The position numbers and the translations under genes are program-made. Of a stretch of 33,958 nt of DNA, positions 24,601 through 31,755 are shown in pieces (the first letter of the stretch is position 1; each line of letters begins with the position of its first letter). Source of the stretch: Ardenticatenales bacterium (GTDB taxonomy: Bacteria; Chloroflexota; Anaerolineae; Promineifilales; UBA4811); contig JAUVHW010000010.1 in assembly GCA_030593075.1 (NCBI GenBank), positions 1-33,958 of the forward strand, written 5' to 3'. The notes under the pieces are model-generated. The model made no database searches and was not told the origin of the DNA. It saw nothing but the letters and a program-made list of their open reading frames with translations.

Positions 24601-24863
24601 TCCCAGCTGGGCGGTCCCAGCCCTCCGCTGAAGCGAGTCTGGCCCGGAATACCGCTCCGTTGCACCCGCGTGGCGCCCGGATCCTGCACCGCAGGCGGCC
24701 GGCGCGCAGTGCCCTCCCCTACCGGTGGACCAGCTGGAGGTGCAGACCTCTCGGGAGGAACGTAGGTAGGAGTCCGCTCTGCATCCTCCCACCGGATGGC
24801 CGGCCGGGACCGGGGAGTCTGCTCCCCGGATGGATCCTCGGGCAGGTCCTCGAGACTACACAT
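21693..24863 (-). CDS. Class A penicillin-binding protein, PBP1A type
   Basis: This bifunctional peptidoglycan synthase has 1056 residues. A Pro/Arg-rich cytoplasmic region covers residues 1-110 and one membrane helix about 113-147. The glycosyltransferase domain (about 165-345) has the catalytic ATEDRNFYQHPG (Glu207) and the TITQQLAR block. The transpeptidase domain (about 410-720) has SAIK (Ser487, Lys490), SYN (545-547) and KTGTSG (683-688). A beta-sandwich-like domain (about 850-975) follows, then a Thr/Pro-rich tail, making it longer than usual PBP1A. The ATG at 24863 follows AGGAAG. It has its own promoter at 24984-25011. The extra C-terminal domain and tail would reach into the wall. 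Confidence 0.94.
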   Translation of the reverse strand: MCSLEDLPEDPSGEQTPRSRPAIRWEDAERTPTYVPPERSAPPAGPPVGEGTARRPPAVQDPGATRVQRSGIPGQTRFSGGLGPPSWEPARTTEPTRPRPALTVRPRSRRVDWLSCLVQLGLVGLLGAVVFFCVGLAAASIGYIAVASELPAPGELASHASDFETSYILDAEGNVLYELIPSDAGRRRRVSLEEVSSLLVQATVATEDRNFYQHPGFDPIGIVRAIVQNLQEREMVSGASTITQQLARALLLSPEERAQKTAKRKIREIILAAEITRRYSKEEILEIYLNEIYYGSLSYGVEAAAQTYFQKSASDLNLAEASLLAGLPQAPASWDPFVAPELALGRQGQVLALMVEARYINPADAEQAAVEMAERIGLLVPPHVDMRHRHFVHYARQELEDRLGPQSAYREGIRVHTTLDPSLQATAEEVVAEYRPHLANWGANNTALVAVQPATGHILAMVGSADFHSEEIDGQVNMVLAGRQPGSAIKPLTYVAAFERDWTPGTLIWDVATTFTDEWGQTYTPKNYDNRFHGPTLVRWALANSYNLPAVKTLKFVGVCDFIQRANELGISSLRDTGCETIGKPSEHGLALTLGGGDVTPLEMVGFYATLANNGSRVPPVAIARIEDLSGNVLYEHSPEPEQVVRAEHAYLINDILSDNVARLPAFGLNNRLEFSDRWVAAKTGTSGTDENDVRDGWTIGHTPQLAVAVWVGNTGDATGSAPMASKASGYMVASPIWRTFVERALEGQPAVGFPRPEGIVQSEICADSGARPSADCPPERRRWELFATGQPPLGAEHDFYRRIGLDLWTGLEANEHCPENVEEELFVVIEHEGGRRWVEETAAGQQWAAERDIAFEERPGDSPTRLRQPPAGSCTADTPRPRVRLTTPADGQTVTGELVFHGQVTAPNLTAYRVDYGVGPDPIGWGLVQDRVAAVVEAGELARWDTTKTADGDYTLRVVIFGPRNRAGEEIRYEHRLYIDVFNPTPTPTMTPTPTETPTPTQTPTPSPTPTMTDTASPTPTAAVTVTPKRTKKPPRLTIVPPTISATSESTPTSG
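21800..21912 (-). repeat. Low-complexity Thr/Pro-coding repeat in PBP1A tail
   Basis: About 110 bp of short-period repeats made of GTCGGCGT/GTGGGCGT-like units (plus strand) encode the P-T-P-T tail of the PBP1A protein. Such tracts often change in length between strains by slippage. Confidence 0.7.
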
Positions 24864-24983
24864 ACCGCTTCCTAGACGATATTAGGCAACGCTGAGTTCC
24901 ACTACCTTGCTCCCGCGCCTGGTCGAAACGCGGCAGCGCCTCCGGCCGAGCCCGGTTGAAAAACCGGTCGCACGTCCCGAAGC

Positions 24984-25011
24984 ATTATACCTCCCGCCAA
25001 CATCGAGTCAA
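24984..25011 (-). promoter_or_regulatory. Sigma-70-type promoter of the PBP1A gene
   Basis: Minus strand: TTGACT (25006-25011), 16-bp spacer, TATAAT (24984-24989). The leader to the ATG at 24863 would be about 114 nt. The same two hexamers and spacing occur before prfA. Confidence 0.8.
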
Positions 25012-25109
25012 TCCGAGGATCTGGGCAGCGCCTCGCAGGCGCGTTTCCGTGTCCGACAGCATGCCGGCTCCTCACCGGGACTCGGCATGACGGGTCACCG
25101 GCCAGGCCC

Positions 25110-26663
25110 CTACGCCAACGCCCAGGTCACCAAGCAGATGGGCAGCAGAATCGCCGCGCCGTAGGCGATGGCGCGCCGCAACGCCGCTCCTTCCTGACCG
25201 GCCAGGTTCACGGTGGAGCAAGCAACGATGACTTTGGCCGGCGCAAAGAGAGCGCCTATGGCACCACCGGTCGTCTGAGCCGCCAGGATGACGAGCGGGT
25301 TCAGCCCCAGCAGGAGGGCCGTCTCCTCCTGCATGGCAGCAAAGACCACATTGCTGTTGGTGTTGCTGCCGGTCATGAATGCCCCCAACGCGCCAATAAG
25401 GGGAGCAGCAAGGGGAAACGCGCCTCCAGCCAGGTGGCCTATTCCCTCAGCCAGGAGGTGGGTCGCGCCGGTGTTCTCCATCATCACCGCCATGCCCACC
25501 AGGCTGAGAATCCCGATAGATGGCCTGAGGGCCCCGCGCAGGGTATTCTGCAGAATCCGGCTCCCGGCACCCGCCACGTACCTCCCCTGGAACCGGTACG
25601 CCAAGTAAGTGACAGCGATAGTGTAAATAAGCAGCGCACCTCCGTGACCGAAAAGGCTGATGCTCCGTCCGGGGCCGGCCGGCACCACCCACCCCAGCGA
25701 GGTGCTCATCTCAGGGAACCACGGCCGGATCACAGCGAAATCCAGCAGGTCCGCCATCACCGTCTGACCAATCACCACAACCACTACCAGCAACCCGTAG
25801 GGTGCCAGTGCCCAGCCGATATCCGTCAGCCCTCCCCGCTGCTCTCCTCTCGCGCGCCGGCGCAGCAGCAAAGCCATCACCCCCAGTCCGACCAGGCCAG
25901 CCAGGAACGAGGCGATGCTGTAGAAACCAAGCGCCGCCAGCAGGAACTGGGTCCCGCCCATCACCAGCCCGAGCAGGGCCCAGGGTCCCACGTATCCGGT
26001 CCAGCCGCGCCAGGTGACCGGCCGCTCAGGGGAACGGTCGCTGCCGGCGGCCGCCCAGAGCACCGCAGCACCGCAGCCAAGGCCGGCGATCCCCAGCAGT
26101 AGAGCACTCCACGGGGCCAGGTCCGGGCCGGGGCGGCCGGTAGCCGCCATGAGCGCCAGGAACGAAGAGGCCAGGGAGCCAAAGGTCACCGCCCAAGCGT
26201 GCCCCACCAGCGCAATGACCACTGCCCGGCCGGCCGGTAGCCCGAGTCCCACCAACAATGGACCTACCACAGCGGCCGGGACCCCAAAGCCACTGGCACC
26301 CTGCAGGAATGAGCCAAAGACCCAGCCGAGCAGCAGCACCAGCATTCCTCGGTCTGCCGTGAGTTCGCTCAGCCTGGCGCCGATGGCACCGATGGCACCC
26401 ACCTCATCCACCACGTGGTACAGAAGCAGGGCCGCCCAGATTATGTATAGAACGTACCCTGCTAGAAGCAGCGCCCGAAGCTGGGCACAAGCCAGAAGTT
26501 CCGCTCCTGCGCCAAAGACCTTCCAGCAAAGGAACAGGGCCACGACCCAGCCGGCCGGTCCTGCCTTCGCGCCGCCCCACCGCAGCCCCACCATCAGCAC
26601 CAGCACGACCAGAATAGGTGCGGCCGCCAGCAGCCAGCTACCGAGGTTCAGTTCCAGAGACAT
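25110..26663 (-). CDS. LctP-family permease (lactate/glycolate permease)
   Basis: This is a 517-residue inner-membrane permease with about 12-14 hydrophobic helices. It belongs to the L-lactate permease family, recognised from FLQGASGFGVPAA (119-131) and the late MTGSNTNSNVVFAAMQ block. Members import lactate or glycolate with protons; the exact substrate cannot be told. I chose the ATG at 26663, which places the first helix (WLLAAAPILVVLVLMVGL) near the N-terminus. The longer frame to 26801 covers the leader and promoter. The ATG lacks a close ribosome-binding site (AAAGGG is 13 nt away). The leader contains a strong hairpin. No lactate dehydrogenase or regulator gene is next to it. Confidence 0.9.
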   Translation of the reverse strand: MSLELNLGSWLLAAAPILVVLVLMVGLRWGGAKAGPAGWVVALFLCWKVFGAGAELLACAQLRALLLAGYVLYIIWAALLLYHVVDEVGAIGAIGARLSELTADRGMLVLLLGWVFGSFLQGASGFGVPAAVVGPLLVGLGLPAGRAVVIALVGHAWAVTFGSLASSFLALMAATGRPGPDLAPWSALLLGIAGLGCGAAVLWAAAGSDRSPERPVTWRGWTGYVGPWALLGLVMGGTQFLLAALGFYSIASFLAGLVGLGVMALLLRRRARGEQRGGLTDIGWALAPYGLLVVVVVIGQTVMADLLDFAVIRPWFPEMSTSLGWVVPAGPGRSISLFGHGGALLIYTIAVTYLAYRFQGRYVAGAGSRILQNTLRGALRPSIGILSLVGMAVMMENTGATHLLAEGIGHLAGGAFPLAAPLIGALGAFMTGSNTNSNVVFAAMQEETALLLGLNPLVILAAQTTGGAIGALFAPAKVIVACSTVNLAGQEGAALRRAIAYGAAILLPICLVTWALA

Positions 26664-26689
26664 TGTTGAGGGACAGGCCCTTTGCGCTA

Positions 26690-26717
26690 ACCTGCCGAGA
26701 GTCAGTCTCGAGCAGGT
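26690..26717 (-). promoter_or_regulatory. Stem-loop in the LctP leader
   Basis: On the minus strand ACCTGC pairs with GCAGGT and, after one bulged T, CGAGA pairs with TCTCG around the loop CTGAC. All 11 pairs are Watson-Crick. The hairpin ends 26 nt before the ATG at 26663 and has no U-run, so it is more likely a translational or stability element than a terminator. The class is unknown. Confidence 0.55.
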
Positions 26718-26763
26718 CCCATTGGCTTGCTCTCTGCCGGTGAAACAGCCAGCGAGGTGGAGT

Positions 26764-26769
26764 ATTATA
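26764..26769 (-). promoter_or_regulatory. -10 box (TATAAT) of the LctP gene
   Basis: A perfect TATAAT on the minus strand, with transcription expected near 26757, gives a leader of about 94 nt that includes the hairpin at 26690-26717. The -35 region is weak. Confidence 0.5.
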
Positions 26770-27012
26770 GCTCCCGGTGCCCGCCCGTCCACTTGCATCA
26801 TGGTGGGATTCGACTATCATTGGTCTGGCTGGCAAACCTGGCTGGCGCACCCGCCTGCCCACGCTGCAGGTGAACGAGTAGCCCAACCAGCACCGTCGCC
26901 TTCCCTCAGGACGGTTCGTGTCTGCCGTACTGCTCTGCCCGAGGTGACCATCGGGTCTGACAGGCTTTGCAGACAGCAAACTGGAAAACATGGCGACCGA
27001 GGAGAATCAGCG

Positions 27013-28035
27013 TTGAACGAGAAACCCGAGGCCAACACTGCAGCTGCGCACACCGGAAACCCGCTGGTTGAGCTCCACCGCCATCTGGACGGCAACGTGC
27101 GCCTGGAGACCATTCTGGACCTGGGCCGGCAGCACCATCTGCCGCTGCCGGCCGACACCCTCGAAGGACTCCGCCCCTACGTGCAGGTCACCCAACCGGT
27201 GGTGGGTGTGATGGCGTTCATCGCCAAATTCGAGCTGATGCAGCAGGTGATGGTGGACGCGGACGCCGTGCGGCGCATTGCCTACGAGAACGTGGCAGAC
27301 GCCGCCGCTGAAGGAATCGACTACATCGAGCTGCGCTTCAGCCCCATCTTTATGGCCGATAAGCACGCCCTGGACCCGGCCGGGGTAGTCCGCGCCGTCT
27401 GCGAGGGAGCCGCCCAGGGAGAGGCCGACTTTGGAATCAAGGCTAACCTGATTGGAATCCTCTCCCGCACCTACGGTGTGGAAAGCTGCTGGGATGAACT
27501 GGAGGCCATCCTGCGAGGCCGCGGCCCGGCCGTGGTGGGGGTCGACCTGGCCGGCGACGAAATCACCTTCCCCAGCCATCTCTTTGTGGAACACTTTCGG
27601 CGGGCCAGGGAAAGTGGGCTGCACGTCACCATTCACGCGGGGGAACTGCCGCCCGGCTCTCCCCACGCCGCGCTGGGGCTGGAGAACCTCCGGGTCGCCA
27701 TCCTGGAACTGGGAGCTGAACGACTGGGGCACGCTCTGCGGGCAGTGGATGACCCGGGTGTCCTCGATCTGATCCAGGAGCGGGGCATCGGAATCGAGAG
27801 CTGCCCCACCAGCAACGTGCAGACCAGCGCCGCGCCCGGTTACTCCGATCACCCGCTCGTGGCCTTTCTCCAGCACGGCCTGCTAGCGACGCTCAACACG
27901 GACGATCCTGGAATCAGCAACATCACCCTGGACCACGAGTACCATGTCGCGGCCGAACAGATGGGGCTGGGCCCGGCCGAGCTGCGTCGGCTGGGGGAGA
28001 ACGCTCGGCAGGTCGCCTTCCACAACTTGGCGTAG
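27013..28035 (+). CDS. Adenosine deaminase family protein
   Basis: This is a 340-residue metal-dependent amidohydrolase. The zinc-binding HRH is at 22-24 (ELHRHLDG), HAGE is at 208-211, His240 sits in RLGHA, SCPTSN is at 263-268 and TDDPGIS is at 296-302, matching the adenosine/adenine deaminase family. Deamination of adenosine to inosine is the default reading, but adenine or 6-amino-6-deoxyfutalosine deaminase cannot be excluded. The TTG at 27013 is chosen because GAGGAGA lies about 7 nt upstream. An 8-codon frame (ATG at 26990) ends with a TGA overlapping that TTG. It is transcribed divergently from the LctP gene and converges on the 2H/GNAT gene, whose stop is 10 bp away. Confidence 0.92.
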   Translation: MNEKPEANTAAAHTGNPLVELHRHLDGNVRLETILDLGRQHHLPLPADTLEGLRPYVQVTQPVVGVMAFIAKFELMQQVMVDADAVRRIAYENVADAAAEGIDYIELRFSPIFMADKHALDPAGVVRAVCEGAAQGEADFGIKANLIGILSRTYGVESCWDELEAILRGRGPAVVGVDLAGDEITFPSHLFVEHFRRARESGLHVTIHAGELPPGSPHAALGLENLRVAILELGAERLGHALRAVDDPGVLDLIQERGIGIESCPTSNVQTSAAPGYSDHPLVAFLQHGLLATLNTDDPGISNITLDHEYHVAAEQMGLGPAELRRLGENARQVAFHNLA

Positions 28036-28044
28036 AATCCCCGC

Positions 28045-29028
28045 CTACCCCTTTTCCATCAGATGCTTGTGCTCCTCGGTCCGGACGATCCGGTACCCCT
28101 GCCGTTGGTAGAACTCGACGGCCGGGTTGTTCTCCCAGACGTGGAGCCGGACTGGCTGGCCCCCGGCCATGCCTTCCATGTAACCCAGCAGCCACTTGCC
28201 CCACCCCCGACCGCGAGCGGACGCTGCTAGGAAAAGGCCGCCCACGTACAGGTGATCCCCGGCCGAGCCGTCGTACTGCAGGTACCCCACCCGTTGCCCC
28301 TTAGCCAGAACAACCACCTTTTGCCGCCAGCTGCTGGCAAAGTTCTGCTCAAAGCGCGCCTCGCTCCAGGGATGATAGACGGAGACCAGCGGCTTCAAGC
28401 TGTCCACCAGCAGCCTGTAGACGAACTCTTGGTCCGATGGCTGGCAAGGCCGGCAAGTCAGCCCAAACGGATTGGGCGGCAGGGCGTTCTGCCCCCGGAA
28501 CGGGAACTCGCGGGTAATCTCCCAGCGATCCTCGGCCGTCTCCTCAGCCAGAATGAACCCCAGCAGCTGGCTTGTCACCGCGAGACCGCCCGGAAGTAGA
28601 TCTGTGGTCACGGCCGCGACCATGTCGGGGGTGATTCCGCGGCTCACCAGGGTGACGTGCGGGAGCCACATCTCCGGGTGGTAGCAGGGCGCGATGGCCC
28701 CATCGCCATCGGTCAGCAGCTCACACACCGCCCGATGGACGGCCGCCAGCGCCGGGTTGCGGGGCACCGGCAGGTACAGAACCGGCGCCGGCCCGGGGAA
28801 CAGCCCTAGCCCGGCTGCACAGACGGCAAGGGGATCAGTCTCGCTCGCCAACTTTACGAGCCGCTCGACCAATTCCTCCAACGCTCCCACACCATTCCTC
28901 ACCACATGTGTTATGTGCGGCCCGATAATACTCTCGCCAGGAATTCCGTGTTCCTTCTTCAGCCGCTGCTGAGCTGTCTGCACCTCAAGGTAGGCCTCGT
29001 CTGTCAAGAGTGAACCGATGCCAATCAT
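28045..29028 (-). CDS. Fusion of 2H phosphoesterase (2'-5' RNA ligase-like) and GNAT acetyltransferase
   Basis: This 327-residue protein has two domains. Residues 1-175 carry two HxT motifs, HIT at 38-40 (GPHITHVV) and HVT at 124-126 (LPHVTLVS), the paired histidine signature of the 2H/LigT superfamily. Residues 190-327 are a GNAT acetyltransferase: a long opening helix, VGYLQYDG strand, YVGGLFLAASARGRGWGKWLL acetyl-CoA loop (about 261-281) and the closing WENNPAVEFYQRQGYR. AAGGAGA precedes the ATG at 29028, and the gene starts 18 nt after the PBP1C stop. 2H proteins act on cyclic phosphates or 2'-5' linkages in RNA and nucleotides; the acceptor of the acetyl group is unknown. Confidence 0.87.
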   Translation of the reverse strand: MIGIGSLLTDEAYLEVQTAQQRLKKEHGIPGESIIGPHITHVVRNGVGALEELVERLVKLASETDPLAVCAAGLGLFPGPAPVLYLPVPRNPALAAVHRAVCELLTDGDGAIAPCYHPEMWLPHVTLVSRGITPDMVAAVTTDLLPGGLAVTSQLLGFILAEETAEDRWEITREFPFRGQNALPPNPFGLTCRPCQPSDQEFVYRLLVDSLKPLVSVYHPWSEARFEQNFASSWRQKVVVLAKGQRVGYLQYDGSAGDHLYVGGLFLAASARGRGWGKWLLGYMEGMAGGQPVRLHVWENNPAVEFYQRQGYRIVRTEEHKHLMEKG

Positions 29029-29046
29029 GCCCTCTCCTTCTGATTG

Positions 29047-31557
29047 CTAGCCATCACCCAGCACCTCGAATTCAACCGGCTCGCTGCGCACCTCCTGCCC
29101 ATCGGCCGTCCGGCCGACGGCAACCAGCCGGTGCATGCCTGGCTGCAGGGCCCAGAGCATCTCATAGGGAGGACTGGTGAAAGTCGAGCGATCGGCGGAC
29201 CCAGCGGGCTGCCCGTCCAGCAGCAGTGCCACTCGCGCCATCGAGAGATGGGCCGCGGCCGCCAGTCGAATCCGCTGTTGTTCGGCCGGTACGCTGGAAG
29301 AGAGACGGTACACGACGCCATCGTCCGGGCTGATGATCGCCAGCGGGGCAGCCTCTTCTCCTACCCCAACAGTGACCGTAGCGACGGAGGGAGGTGGCGC
29401 CGGAATTCCCTGTTCCCTCCCCCAACGTTGGGCCTCAGGCGGCAGCACCAGGTAGACCTGCTCGATAGTCCGCTCAGGAGGCGTACCCTCGTGTGCCAGG
29501 AGTCCCGTGGCGCTGTCCAGCCGGAAGAGCTGATACCAGTCGTCCTGTTCTGTGGGAAGGGTGCCTTCGATGAACCACTCGCTCGAGCGATGCGGGCAGA
29601 GCTCGGTGGGCAGCTTGCCGGAAATCGCGCAGACCTCGCCTCGTACCAACCCGTCCGGCCGATCGAAAGCCAGTCTCGGCCGGCCCAAGAGCGCCGTCTC
29701 CATGAAATCATGCCAGATAGGCCCGGCTCCGGTGACTCCGCTCACCTGCCCCATGGCGCTGTTGTCCGCGTTTCCCACCCAGACCCCGGTTACTATGTCC
29801 GGTGTGTAGCCCACGGTCCAGTTGTCCCTCCAGTTGGTGGTGGTGCCGGTCTTGACGGCCGCCGGCCGGTTCAGCTCCAGCAAGCTCCCACGCCCGAACG
29901 ATGGCGCGCGCGCCGCATCGTCCGACAGAACGTCGGTGATGAGCCAGGCTACGCGGGGGTCCAGCACTCGCTGCGAGCCGACGCTCCTCTCAGAGAGGGG
30001 GAACTCGCTGCCCGCCGCTCCCTCTCCGGACACGCTCCGAATGACGGCCGGCTCCACCCGGAACCCGCCGTTTGCCAGCGCCCCGTAGGCGGCCGTCAGC
30101 TCCAGAAGCCGCACCTCCCCCCCACCCAGCGTGAGCGCCAGCCCAAACCGGTCCGCGTCATCAAAGGTAGTGATGCCCAGGTCGCGGGCCAGTTTGATGA
30201 CCGAGTCAAGGCCGACGTGCTGCAGAGCCTTGACGGCCGGCACGTTGTAGGAGCAGGCCAGCGCCTGCCGGATAGAGACCGGGCCGTGAAAGGTCCGGTC
30301 GTAGTTCAGCGGCACGTACGGATTCCCCTCCCGCGTGGGAAAGGCGCTGCGCACATCGAGCAGAACCGTGGCGGGAGTCCAAGGCTCCGGCCGGCGAGGG
30401 TCAAAGGCGGCCGAATAGGTGAATGGCTTGAGCGCCGACCCCGGCTGGCGGGGCGCCAGGGCAGCGTTGACCGCCCCGTCAATGCTGGCGTCGAAATAGT
30501 CCGGGCTGCCTACCATCGCCAGTACCCCACCGGTGTGAGGGTCGAGCGCGACTAACCCCCCATTGTGCACGTTGCGCGCCGGCCGCTCGGGAGTCGGCGC
30601 CTGGAGCCGCGAGAGATGCCGGCGAAGAATCGCCAGCGCCGACCGCTGCAGCTCCAGGTCCAGCGTCGTAGTCACCACCAGACCGCCAGCTCGCACGATG
30701 TCCGCCCCAAGGCGCGCCTCCAGCCGGTCCCAGACGAAGCTGACAAAGTGAGGCGCCTCAATAGGGAACGGCGTCGCGGCGTAGACCAGCGTTTCTTCCT
30801 TGGCCCGTTCCGCCTCCTCAGGAGAGATGACGGCCCGCTTGACCATCAGGTCCAGCACCACCGCCTGTTTCTCTTCGGCCGCCGCCGGGTTGGTCAAGGG
30901 GCCGAAATAGGCCGGCGCTTGAGGCAGCCCCGCCAACATGGCACATTCGGCCAGGTCCAACGCGGCGGCCGGCTTGCCAAAGTAAGAATGACCGGCCGCC
31001 TCGACGCCGTACGCCAGATTCCCATAGTAAGTCTGGTTAAGGTAGAGCTCCAGAACCTCGTCTTTGGAAAAGGCGCGCGCCAGCCGCCAGGCCAGGATGC
31101 TCTCACGCAGCTTGCGGGTCAGCGTCCGCTCGGCCGCCTCGGCCGGGTCCAGCAGCAGGTTGCGGGCCACCTGCTGCGTGATGGTGCTCCCCCCGGCGAG
31201 GGTCTCTCCGCCCCGCAGGTTGAGCCAGAGAGCGCGGAGAATGCCTGCCAGGTCCACGCCGAGGTGTTGGTAGTAGTTGGCATCCTCTACTGCAATGGTG
31301 GCTTCCCGGCAGGCGGCCGGAATCTGGGAGAGCGGCACCGGGGTATGCCCACCGCCATTGGGGTCTATGATCTCGTACAGCAGCCGGCCGTTCCGGTCCA
31401 GGATGTGGCTACTGGGCGCAGCCAGCCGCTCCGGCAGCGAGTCCAGCGAGGGTAGGTCCACGAACAGCCAGGCGTGAACTACCCAGCTCACCCCCAGGAT
31501 AAGGAGCGGTAGGGCGATCAGAAGCCGCTTGCGGCCGGCAAGGTCGATCCAGTGCAT
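29047..31557 (-). CDS. pbpC: Class A penicillin-binding protein, PBP1C type
   Basis: This is an 836-residue membrane-anchored peptidoglycan synthase. One N-terminal helix lies at residues 11-33. The glycosyltransferase domain (about 50-225) has the catalytic VEDANYYQH (Glu91) and STITQQVAR. The transpeptidase domain (about 290-600) has SALK (374-377), SYN (436-438) and KTGTTT (569-574). The C-terminal BiPBP_C-like domain (about 740-835: SPDDG..YRL, RIRLAAAA, W.LQPGMHRLVAVG) is what marks PBP1C. The ATG at 31557 has only a weak ribosome-binding site. It is followed by the 2H/GNAT gene at 18 nt, a probable two-gene operon. It is the second class A PBP of the window and is distinct from the 1056-residue one. 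Confidence 0.92.
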   Translation of the reverse strand: MHWIDLAGRKRLLIALPLLILGVSWVVHAWLFVDLPSLDSLPERLAAPSSHILDRNGRLLYEIIDPNGGGHTPVPLSQIPAACREATIAVEDANYYQHLGVDLAGILRALWLNLRGGETLAGGSTITQQVARNLLLDPAEAAERTLTRKLRESILAWRLARAFSKDEVLELYLNQTYYGNLAYGVEAAGHSYFGKPAAALDLAECAMLAGLPQAPAYFGPLTNPAAAEEKQAVVLDLMVKRAVISPEEAERAKEETLVYAATPFPIEAPHFVSFVWDRLEARLGADIVRAGGLVVTTTLDLELQRSALAILRRHLSRLQAPTPERPARNVHNGGLVALDPHTGGVLAMVGSPDYFDASIDGAVNAALAPRQPGSALKPFTYSAAFDPRRPEPWTPATVLLDVRSAFPTREGNPYVPLNYDRTFHGPVSIRQALACSYNVPAVKALQHVGLDSVIKLARDLGITTFDDADRFGLALTLGGGEVRLLELTAAYGALANGGFRVEPAVIRSVSGEGAAGSEFPLSERSVGSQRVLDPRVAWLITDVLSDDAARAPSFGRGSLLELNRPAAVKTGTTTNWRDNWTVGYTPDIVTGVWVGNADNSAMGQVSGVTGAGPIWHDFMETALLGRPRLAFDRPDGLVRGEVCAISGKLPTELCPHRSSEWFIEGTLPTEQDDWYQLFRLDSATGLLAHEGTPPERTIEQVYLVLPPEAQRWGREQGIPAPPPSVATVTVGVGEEAAPLAIISPDDGVVYRLSSSVPAEQQRIRLAAAAHLSMARVALLLDGQPAGSADRSTFTSPPYEMLWALQPGMHRLVAVGRTADGQEVRSEPVEFEVLGDG

Positions 31558-31594
31558 CTGCTATCCGGGCACTCCGGCGTGGAATCCACTGTCA

Positions 31595-31600
31595 AGTATA
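31595..31600 (-). promoter_or_regulatory. -10-like TATACT of the pbpC operon
   Basis: TATACT on the minus strand lies 38 nt before the ATG at 31557. The -35 is not recognisable. It sits back to back with the rsmG promoter in a short divergent region. Confidence 0.4.
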
Positions 31601-31682
31601 GCAGCACGCACCTGGGTCGGGTATGGTATCAGACTGTGGCAACCGGCGCCGTGCCTCCGCAGGGTCCGCCGGCCGTGCCGCG

Positions 31683-31710
31683 TTGCCGAATTGGCGCCCT
31701 GCGGTAGAAT
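31683..31710 (+). promoter_or_regulatory. Promoter of rsmG
   Basis: TTGCCG (31683-31688), 16-bp spacer, TAGAAT (31705-31710). The start site would be near 31717, about 39 nt before the rsmG ATG. Confidence 0.55.
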
Positions 31711-31755
31711 CCAAAGAATCACGAACCCACAGGCTGGGAGATCGTTGCGTTGCAC

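Noticed and set aside
25050-25100. Hairpin ATGCCG...CGGCAT between LctP stop and PBP1A promoter
   Set aside because: A six-pair stem with a loop over 15 nt and no T-run; not convincing as a terminator.
26014-27012. Long in-frame extension upstream of the deaminase start
   Set aside because: It runs antisense through the LctP gene and its promoter; the TTG at 27013 with GAGGAGA gives the normal family N-terminus.
28021-28060. Terminator between the convergent deaminase and 2H/GNAT genes
   Set aside because: Only a 4-bp GGCG/CGCC stem followed by CCCCTTTT is present, too weak to call.
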